A stretch of DNA of 64,000 nt from Chelonoidis abingdonii (Eukaryota; Chordata; Testudines; Testudinidae): the NCBI RefSeq assembly GCF_003597395.2, contig NC_133770.1:289325744-289389743 (forward strand), given 5' to 3'. Shown here one piece after another: positions 57,105 through 64,000 of the stretch (position 1 is the stretch's first letter; every line of letters begins with the position of its first letter). The notes under the pieces are model-generated. The model was given only the letters and a program-made list of their open reading frames with translations. It did not search any database and was not told where the DNA came from. Made by a program: the position numbers and the translations under genes.

Positions 57105-57785
57105 TCAGAACTGCTGGGTTTCTCTGCCACTGACTGGCTGTGTGAGTTTCGTCAGCTCTTGTAGGCCAGTGGTTTTTAACCAGTGGTACACAGAGGTCTA
57201 TCGACTCGTCTAGATATTTACCAACTTTTACAACAGGTTACATTAAAAGCATTAGCAAAGTCAGTACAAACTAAAATTGCACACAGGCAATGACTTGTTT
57301 ATACTGCTTTATATACTAGACACTGAAATGAAATATAATATTTATATTCCAATTTGATTTATTTTGTGATTATATGGTAAAAATGAGAAAGGAAGCAATT
57401 TGTCAGTAACAGTGAGTGTGCTGTGACACTTTTGTACTTTTATATCTGATTTTGTAAGCAAGTCGTTTTTATGTGAGGTGAAAGTTGGGGTACTCAAGAC
57501 AAATCAGACTCCTGAAAGGGGTACAGTAGTCTGGAAAGGTTAAGATCCACTGTTGTAGGCCAACATTTTCAAAGTCGGGTGATTAAAATGAGACCCAAAT
57601 CTGTACACCTAAGTATAAGTGGCCTGATTTTTAGAGCACCCATGACTCCCAGTGAGATCAAATCCAACTATCTGAGTTTCAGTTTTCTCATCTATTAAAT
57701 AGATATAATCTATTCCCTAACTTTGTGAAGTGCTTTCAGATCCCTTGAAGTTATAGAAATGCAAAGTATTGTACGGAAAAATTTA
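57105..57785 (+). repeat. MIR-like sequence split by a hAT MITE
   Basis: 5' part 'ctgccactgactggctgtg' at 57125; 3' part 'tgagtttcagttttctcatc' and 'gtgaagtgctttcagatcc' from 57670. Between lie a hAT MITE (57167-57552) and a palindrome-type fragment. Confidence 0.6.
57167..57552. mobile_element. hAT MITE with perfect 8-bp TSD
   Basis: TSD 'ttgtaggc' at 57159-57166 and 57553-57560. Inverted termini 'cagtggtttttaacc' and, reversed, 'cagtggatcttaacc'. AT-rich, non-coding, 386 bp. Related in termini to 53915-54232. Confidence 0.9.
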
Positions 57786-58655
57786 GAGTTCATATTTTTA
57801 ATTAAGCAAGAATGTTCTTTTTTTATTTGTTGCTAAAAGGCTGTATAGAGAAAGGAAGGCTAAAACCCAGAGGGTAAAATATTTCCAGGTCTTAGGCTCC
57901 TAAGTCATATTCTGAAAAAGTTACTTAGAGATATGGTACCTAATCTTGCTCCCATTGACTTTAATGGGAGTAGAAATGTTGCTTTTAACACCAGGCTTCA
58001 CAAAGCATTAAGAAGTGTTCTATAGGGAACAATTCTACACTTGTAAGATGCTGGACTAGATGACTGGGATGGAATGACATATGACTTATCACGCCGTGAA
58101 ATCTGTTTTGTATCTGTGCTGAACCACTGGCACTGTGGTCGTGTTACTTCGGACTAGCCCAAAAGCAGACTGTTATGCTGCATTCCAGACAACTGCCATG
58201 CCTGGGTAAGGTTTTCCTCCTCACTGAAGGACCATCACTGAGAGCCATCAAGGGCTATCAGCTTTGACCGACTCTCTTGGGCCACTCCATGGAACAAGGG
58301 TCTTGCCACGGAGTGGTTTGCAAGGGGGAGAGGGGCAAATATGTCTGGTTTGTCAGGAGCTTTTCAGCGTGAGCACGTGGGATGGAAACTGTGGCCCTGC
58401 TTTACAATGGGCCTCTGCTCTATGCAGTGTCCGACCATCACCATGCAAAAGACAGGCTTGCAAGAGAGAGAGGGAATGGTGCCCAGCCTGAAGCATTGAT
58501 AAATGATGGATGCACAGAAGGGATGAGCTCAGAGGAAGGGAGGGTGCGGCCTTGCTCTTTTGTTATTTTCTAAGATCTGAAACCCTTGAGTGCTTTAAGA
58601 GTAAAGTTACTGGCGTTACGAAATCCCTCTTTGCTTTCCTACCACTTTGTGTTTG
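57786..58655. other. Unassigned; palindrome-type fragment near 57885-57975
   Basis: 57885-57975 has 'cttaggctcctaagtc' and 'cccattgactttaatggg', family of the dispersed palindromes. No gene. The 75-residue frame at 58264 is unsupported. Confidence 0.4.
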
Positions 58656-58656
58656 A

Positions 58657-59095
58657 AAAGGTGTGGCCAACCTGTGGCTCCAGAGCCAGATACGGCTCTT
58701 CAGAAGTTAATATGCGGCTCCTTGTATAGGCACCGACTCCGGGGCTGGAGCTACAGGTACCAACTTTCCAATGTACCTGGGGTTGCTCACTGCTCACCCC
58801 TGGCTCTGCCACAGGCCCTGCTCCCACTCCACCCCCTCCCGTCCTCTCCCCTGAGCCTGCCGTGCCGTCGCTTCTCCCACTCCCTCCAGAGCCTCCTGCA
58901 CGCCATGAAACAGCTGATTGGGAGGTGCAGGGAGGGAGGGGGAGGCACTGATTGGTGGGGCTGCCGGTGGGCAGGAGGCACTGGGAACAGGGCAGGGGAG
59001 CTGATGAGGGGTTGCTGATGTATTACTGTGGCTCTTTGGCAATGTACATTGGAAAATTCTGGCTCCTTCTCATGCTCAGATTGGCCACCTCTGAG
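58657..59095. mobile_element. Non-autonomous hAT element, GC-rich centre
   Basis: 'ggtgtggccaacctgtggc' at the left faces 'cagattggccacctctg' at the right; 'atgcggctccttgtatagg' and 'ggaaaattctggctcctt' are internal landmarks of the family. TSD not clear. Several 62-123-residue frames inside are spurious. Confidence 0.65.
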
Positions 59096-60345
59096 CTAGA
59101 AGCCTAGAGTGCCCACAGCCTACCTGGAGCACTGAAGGAACATATCTAAGCTACTCAGGGACTTGGGAGGAGGGGCTGAACAGCTGGCTTTGGGGTCTGC
59201 ATGGTGGCATTCCATGTCCCCAAGACAGAAATCAGACAAGATGTCTGAGCTTAGGATCACGTCCTGGAGTCCCAGAGCTAGAAACAGGGTCTAGACTATA
59301 CCCTGACCCACTTGGCTTTGAAGCACATGGGTCCCAGAGACTGGATCTACTTGCAACAGACTAGTAAATCTGGGTTACTAGATTATGTTGTAATTATGAC
59401 ACATAGATCTGTCCCAACTCTATCTGCCATGACAGGGGTAGATGAAGCTTATCCTTCCTCAGATACTGAAAAGATAATTCCAGCAGATGCAGATAAAATA
59501 GTAAAACAGACTATTGTGAGAAGTGTGATTCAATAATTAGACATATCAATAGTTATAAATGCAGTAAACTGGTTCTATATTTCATCTTCCATTCTCCTAG
59601 CTGCCCCCTCCTATTCTATTAATTTTAAATACCAAAGAATAAGCCCAGAAAAATATAGGATTTCACCAGGTGCAGGACTCTGAGTTTACCTGGGAAAACA
59701 GCAGCAGGTTCATTCTGTGCCCCTTCATCCATGAAGGCACTGAAATCACTTTTCCAGCTGTGAAAAACAGTGCAAGTTTTAATGCAAAGCTACAAAATAT
59801 TTCAATTCTTGTAAAGCTGACAGAAACAATTCTTCAGGAAAGGCTTAATCACTCAGCCCATATGTACGTTTAACCCCAGTAAAGACAATGGAAATTTTGC
59901 ATGTACAAAGAATGCGGCAATGACTAGTTTCCATTGTCTAAATCCACCCATAAAATCATTTGCATGGTGTTTTCCTCTACCATGCCTATGAGAGACAGAG
60001 AAAAGAAACAAGAACTACCGTAAGTAAAATAATCAACATGGGTAAATGGAGGGAGTGTATAGAGTGGTTAGTAATTACTGGGTAACCTAGCTAAAGTTCA
60101 TTCTGCTGCTTTCCTGATGAAGCCAAATGACTGATGCGAATTTAACATGTTGCCATATGAACTTTAGTGGAAAACTCTGGTTTATGCAGCTGTGTAACTC
60201 TTAAGTCTCTCTGTATACTACAGATTAGATTTTTTGATGCACAAAAGGACAGAAAGGCACCTAGCTTCTACAGACTTTCAATGAAACCGGTGTCTAATTG
60301 CCTTGTGCCTTTGAAAACCTCACCCTCTATCTTCATATCCCTAAG
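59096..60345. other. Unassigned; contains the donor of a 75-bp inverted duplication
   Basis: No gene called. The 74-residue frame at 59312-59536 is not recognisable. 59409-59483 is repeated exactly, inverted, at 60536-60610. Confidence 0.5.
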
Positions 60346-60610
60346 GACCTTAGGGTTGCCAACATTTGAATGATACAAAACCGAACACCCAAACCCTCTC
60401 CTTCCCTGAGGCCTCACCCCTGCCCCTTCTCTGCAGCCCCACCCCTGCTCACCCCATCCCCCTCCCTCTGTTGCTTGCTCTCCCCCACCGTTACTTGGTG
60501 GGGTGTGGGAGGGGGTGAGGGCTCTCCTGGATCTCCTGGAATTATCTTTTCAGTATCTGAGGAAGGATAAGCTTCATCTACCCCTGTCATGGCAGATAGA
60601 GTTGGGACAG
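59409..60610. repeat. Perfect 75-bp inverted duplication
   Basis: 59409-59483 and 60536-60610 are exact reverse complements over 75 bases, 1,052 bases apart. The right copy is inside a hAT element, the left in unassigned sequence. Confidence 0.9.
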
Positions 60611-60892
60611 GTCCCGTTTAATGGGAGTTGCAGAGCCAGCACTGGGGGCGAGGGCAGTGTGTGGAGCCTCCTTGGCCACCCATGCACCTAGGGGCTGAAG
60701 AGACCTGATGGTCGCTTCCAGGTGCCATGCAGAGTTAGGGCAGAAAGTGAGCTTGCCTTAGCCCTGGGCCCCCGCTGCGCTATCAACTGGATGTTTAACA
60801 GCTCGGTCGGCAGTGCCAACAAGAGCCGCCAGGGTCCCTTTTCAACCGGGTGTTCTGGTCAAAAACTGGATGCCTGACAACCTTAAAGGATC
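60352..60892. mobile_element. Non-autonomous hAT element with near-perfect 8-bp TSD
   Basis: 'tagggttgccaacattt' at the left faces 'gcctgacaacctta' at the right. Flanks 'aaggacct' (left) and 'aaggatct' (right) form an 8-bp TSD with one mismatch. GC-rich interior; includes the 75-bp inverted insertion at 60536-60610, which is not typical of the family as I know it. Confidence 0.7.
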
Positions 60893-61064
60893 TTGTCGGC
60901 TGCAGAGGCTGGTGGCCATTTTGTGCTCATTTCAAAACAGACACTTACAAAGAACATACACACTCCTGGAGATGGTTCTGCTTTCCTGGGACTGTGTTCT
61001 CTTAATTTGAGCTAAAAGTAAATCAGACAAAGTATTAGTTTGTAATTAATGCAATGTACGCCTG
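60893..61064. other. Unassigned
   Basis: Short spacer between elements. Confidence 0.4.
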
Positions 61065-61166
61065 AAATCATACAGAAGAAGAGCCCAGTGTAGCTTGAAA
61101 GCTTGTTCTTTACACCAACAGAAGTTGGTTCAATAAAAAATATTGCCTCACACACCTTGTCTCAGC
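61065..61166 (+). mobile_element. PLE 3'-terminal fragment (family B)
   Basis: 'acagaagaagagccc', 'ttgaaagcttgttcttta', 'caacagaagttggttcaata' and 'tgcctcacacaccttgtctc' match the end of the 18 kb PLE in order. Truncated at both ends; no TSD seen. Confidence 0.7.
61073..61108 (+). ncRNA. Hammerhead-ribozyme-like motif, family B copy
   Basis: Core CAGAAGA (61073-61079; the invariant U is A here), one extra A, stem II GAGCC with AGCTT around CAGTGT (one mismatch and a wobble), GAAA (61097-61100), GCTT, then GTTC. Probably inactive, but it preserves the layout of the 18.1 kb copy. Confidence 0.5.
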
Positions 61167-61566
61167 AGCAGTCTGTTAGTCTTCTGTTTGTAACCCTTTT
61201 CTACAAAGCACATTGGGAAGGATTCTTTCCCGCTATGGCCCTAAAGACAGTTGAGGAAGAATTTCCTAGTAGAGGCATTGCACAGGACAGCTATCAGCTG
61301 CCTGCATAGGCCCCTGTCACAAACACCCAGTCTATTGGGAGAGAGGCGAGGCATGAGGAATATGCAGAGGGCAACAGGATGCCTGGGTGGTGCTGCAGCC
61401 TATGGGAAGCCTCAGATGGCCTGCTTTCATTAAAGAAGCTGCCTAACATATATGGTTACAAGAACAATCCAGAATCGACAGGGTGCAATAGAGGCACAGA
61501 GACCTTCCACCCCTAGGGCTGCAAGTTGTGTGCTGCAGTTCTAACGGGCATTGTTTTGTATTTGGT
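61167..61566. other. Unassigned
   Basis: No recognisable content before the Gypsy LTR. Confidence 0.4.
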
Positions 61567-61732
61567 TGTCACAGTTTTTGTTCCTATGGCAACTGAGTTA
61601 GATTATTAGGGGATAGCCCAGCCAGCTTCGGCCGGTTAGGCAAGCTCTGTGTCTGTAAATAAATGGTAGTTTTGTTAGCTGTCTGGCCTCAAGTGATTTC
61701 TTCCTAAACCGGCTGCCCACAAGGATATAACA
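61567..61732 (+). repeat. Putative Gypsy 5' LTR
   Basis: Starts 'tgtcacag' and ends 'ggatataaca', giving TGT...ACA ends; two bases then separate it from the PBS. 'gtaaataaatggtag' holds an AATAAA-type signal at about 61657. The left boundary is a best guess, since the 3' LTR is not in the window for comparison. Confidence 0.6.
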
Positions 61733-61734
61733 AG

Positions 61735-61754
61735 TGGCGACGAGGGTGGGATTC
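61735..61754 (+). other. Primer binding site, tRNA-Ser
   Basis: Begins TGGCGACGAGGGTGGGATT, matching the complement of CCA plus the 3' end of vertebrate tRNA-Ser(GCT), whose acceptor 5' strand is GACGAGG. It lies two bases after the LTR, where minus-strand DNA synthesis is primed. Confidence 0.8.
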
Positions 61755-61813
61755 CGGTGCTGCTTCAGTAACAGAAGGAAGTAGAAGTCAAGGTAAAGAA
61801 CAAACAAACAAAA

Positions 61814-62580
61814 ACTGTTCTGAAGACATACACGGGAGAAGCTGTGCCCATGTTGGGCATTATTGACGTTAAGGTGGAGCTTAATGGACAGGCTGCTAAA
61901 CTGCCACTGTTTGTGGTGAGAGGTAACTACGCAGCCTAAATGGGTAGGTCTTGGCTTGGGAAGATTCAGCTGAACTGGGCAAAAGTGCACCAGATGACTA
62001 AAGAAGAAACCAGTCTAACCCCTATACTAAGGAAACATGCTGCTGTTTTTGGAGATGATTTGGGAAGTATGAAGGGAATCACTGTGACATTGAACATTAA
62101 ACCTGACAGTCCACCAAAATATCTGAAAGCCCGAACTGTGCCATATGCCATCAGGCCAAAAGTTGAAGCAGACCTGGAGCGCCTGGTCACCAATGGAGTC
62201 CTAATACCAGTTACCCATAGCTCATGGGCCACTCCTATCGTCACAATAATGAAGAAAGATGGATCTCTTTGGATTTGCGGTGATTTTAAAGTCACTGTCA
62301 ACCCAGTGTTGTGTGCAGAGCAATACCCGCTTCTCCACATCGATGACCTCTTCGCAGACCTGGCCGGAGGACAAAAGTTCAGTAAGATTGATCTGAGTCA
62401 AGCATATTTACAGATGCATGTCGATGAAAAGTCCCAAGAGCTGTTGACTATTGTGACTCATAAGGGGCTTTATCGATACTGTCGCCTACCCTTCGTAATA
62501 GCGTCTGCCCCCGCCCTGTTCCAGAGGGCTATGGACCCAGATCTCGTGTGGCTTGTCAGGAGTTCAGTGCTATCTGGATG
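61814..62580 (+). pseudogene. Gypsy protease C-terminus and RT first half
   Basis: 61814-61936 gives VLKTYTGEAVPMLGIIDV and LPLFVV, the C-terminal half of a Gypsy retropepsin; the catalytic DTG region is absent. A TAA stop (61937-61939) replaces the expected residue before MGRSWLGKIQLNW. From 62000 the RT fingers and palm follow: GVLIPVTHSSWATPIV, a KDGSLWICGDFK block, then KFSKIDLSQAYLQM, whose ID is a catalytic-site motif, and LYRYCRLPF. The frame ends at a frameshift near 62560, just before the YxDD box. Confidence 0.85.
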
Positions 62581-63320
62581 ATATCCTGGTCACTGGAAGG
62601 AATGAAGAGGATCACTTAAAGAATTTAGAAGCTACTCTACAGAGACTGGAAGAGTATGGCCTAGGAGTTCGCAAAGACAAGTGTGAATTCTTCAAGCCCT
62701 CTGTTGAATATTTGGGACACATCATTGATTCCGCAGGTCTTTATAAGGCCCCTGCAAAAGTTAAAACTGTTGTGGAGGCTCCCCCACCTCGAAATGTAAG
62801 CCAGCTGCGCTCGTTTCTAGGACTACTGAACTATTATGGAAAGTTCATCTCACAGTTAGCCACACTGCTAAAACCACTTCATGAGCTCCTTGGGCAGAAC
62901 AAGGCCTGGAAGTGGACTGAAGCCTGTGATGTTGCATTTAACAAAGCTAAGGATGCATTGCTAAATTCTGAAGTTCTAACGCACTTTGATCCATCCTTAC
63001 CCCTATAATTGGCCTGCGATGCCTCCCCTTATGGAGTGGGAGCAGTCGTGTCACACATTATGCCTTCGGGAAAAGAGAGACCTATTGCTTTTGCTTCATG
63101 CACTCTAAGCAAAGCAGAAACTAACTACGCCCAAATCGAACGTGAGGCATTAGGAATTATTTTTGGAATTCGGAAGTTTCATCAATACCTGTTTGGGTGA
63201 AAGTTTACTTTTCTAACAGACCATCGACCTGTGACGTCAATTTTTGGACCCTACACAGGCATTCCCCCATTAGCTGCTAGTTGTATGCAACACTGGACAT
63301 TGTTACTTTCAACACACACA
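62553..63320 (+). pseudogene. Gypsy RT second half and RNase H
   Basis: Shifted by one base, this frame starts CYLDDILVTG, the YxDD box with both catalytic aspartates intact, then VEYLGHIIDSAG and LRSFLGLLNYYGKFI of the thumb and connection. After a TAA stop (63006-63008) come [16 protein letters not shown] and [19 protein letters not shown], the RNase H D and E motifs, then a TGA stop (63198-63200) before FTFLTDHRPV, which holds the last RNase H aspartate. Another stop follows near 63320. Confidence 0.85.
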
Positions 63321-64000
63321 TAAGAAATCAAATATCAGAAATCCACTCTATATGGCAATGCAGATGGCCTCTCAAGGTTGCCTTTGCCGGTCAAACATCA
63401 AGATAGTGTCCAAAAGGAAATCTTCTACTTTGAACAGGTAGAGAATACACCCATCACTGCTAGTCAGATAAAGAAGGCAACCCGCGTTGACCCAGTATTG
63501 TCCCAAGTTATGGACCTGGTGATGCATGGAAAATCTCAACAAACTTCTCCGGTCTCACTGGACCTTGTTACCTACATGTCCAGGAGGACGGAGTTATCGG
63601 TCCAATCTGGTTGTTTGTTGTGGGGGAGACGTGTCATTATTCCACCACCACTGAGATCACAGATGTTAGAACAGCTACATTCCAGTCACTGTGGAATAAT
63701 GCGCATGAAGGGAATTGCACAAAGCTATTTTTGGTGGCCTGGATTGGACAGTGCTATTGAAGAGAAGGCAAAAGCTTGTATGGGCACCCCTATACCCATG
63801 GGACTGGCCTGAAAACCTGTGGCAACGTATTCACATTGACTTCGCTGGCCCCCTTGAAGGAAGCATGTTCTTGGTGGCAATAAATGCCCATTCTAAATGG
63901 CTAGAAGTCTGTATAATGCAGTCCAGTACTGCAGAGAGTACTATCCAAAAACTATGGGGACTCTTTAGTGGTTTCGGTCTCCCAGAACAACTTGTGAGCG
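63321..64000 (+). pseudogene. Gypsy integrase N-terminus and core start
   Basis: NADGLSRLP marks the RNase H to integrase junction. 63660-63780 gives LHSSHCGIMRMKG and YFWWPGLDSAIEEKAKAC, the HHCC zinc finger with both histidines and the first cysteine; the final cysteine falls at a frameshift near 63785. The new frame gives LWQRIHIDFAGPLEG, containing the first catalytic aspartate of the integrase core, and NAHSKWLEV. The window stops before the remaining D and E. Confidence 0.85.

Larger units (their letters stand above)
61567..64000 (+). mobile_element. Gypsy LTR retrotransposon, 5' part, gag-deleted, runs off the window
   Basis: Order: putative 5' LTR (61567-61732), PBS (61735-61754), a protease remnant, reverse transcriptase, RNase H and integrase up to the window end. 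This PR-RT-RH-IN order defines Gypsy/Metaviridae-type elements. Gag (normally 1-1.5 kb) is missing: only about 60 bp separate the PBS from protease sequence. Pol is broken by two frameshifts and three in-frame stops. An old inactive copy; the 3' LTR lies beyond 64000. Confidence 0.9.

Noticed and set aside
59312..59536. 74-residue frame overlapping the 75-bp inverted duplication
   Set aside because: No family recognised; overlap with the duplication does not imply coding.
1..64000. CRISPR arrays, operons, riboswitches, bacterial promoters
   Set aside because: The sequence is vertebrate nuclear DNA; no direct-repeat array with regular spacers was seen.

Overview
The window looks like a stretch of turtle (Testudines) genome, intergenic or deep intronic. 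I find no host exon I can defend. Almost all recognisable sequence is transposable-element debris. The turtle call rests on the combination of abundant CR1 LINEs, a tRNA-derived SINE with a CR1-like tail, MIR and L2 relics, many non-autonomous hAT elements, Penelope-like elements (PLEs), ERV-type solo LTRs and a Gypsy element. A crocodilian is the main alternative. This call is inference from repeat content remembered from the families, not from a database search.

Layout. 1-10.5 kb: an L2-like 3' end, a CR1 copy with esterase and endonuclease coding but no reverse transcriptase (4.65-6.67 kb, minus), a separate decayed CR1 RT segment (7.58-8.64 kb, minus) and further CR1 3' ends. 11-19.5 kb: MIR and tRNA-type SINEs, a PLE foldback, a short PLE copy with a 13-bp target-site duplication (TSD), a longer PLE 3' part with a recognisable GIY-YIG endonuclease, and a palindromic hAT MITE with a perfect 8-bp TSD. 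21.6-25.8 kb: two ERV-type solo LTRs with 5-bp TSDs, the second containing a 763-base assembly gap. 28.6-34.8 kb: an L2-like end split by a hAT MITE, then an inverted hAT derivative with a perfect 8-bp TSD that has been entered by three later elements. 38.4-42.7 kb: L2 RT remnants, a decayed hAT transposase of the ZMYM1-like type (itself hit by a PLE foldback), an LTR fragment and a GC-rich hAT element. 43-60.9 kb: MIR, CR1, hAT and terminal-inverted-repeat elements, including a solo LTR nested in a CR1 tail and a hAT nested in a MIR-like region. 61.5-64 kb: a Gypsy element with LTR and a tRNA-Ser primer binding site, lacking gag, with broken pol running off the window end.

The observation I consider most worth following is that the two short repeat families ending in PLE terminal sequence carry a hammerhead-ribozyme-like motif (CUGANGA core, stem II, GAAA, then GC-UH and a pairing stem I strand). 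It is seen at several loci and on unrelated sequence in the two families, with the same unusual one-A bulge and degenerate stem III. In both foldback copies the inversion point falls inside this motif. Two perfect inverted duplications (75 bp and 36 bp) with no clear transposon explanation are also flagged.

All element names are by pattern recognition from the sequence alone. Boundaries backed by TSDs are firm; others are approximate.
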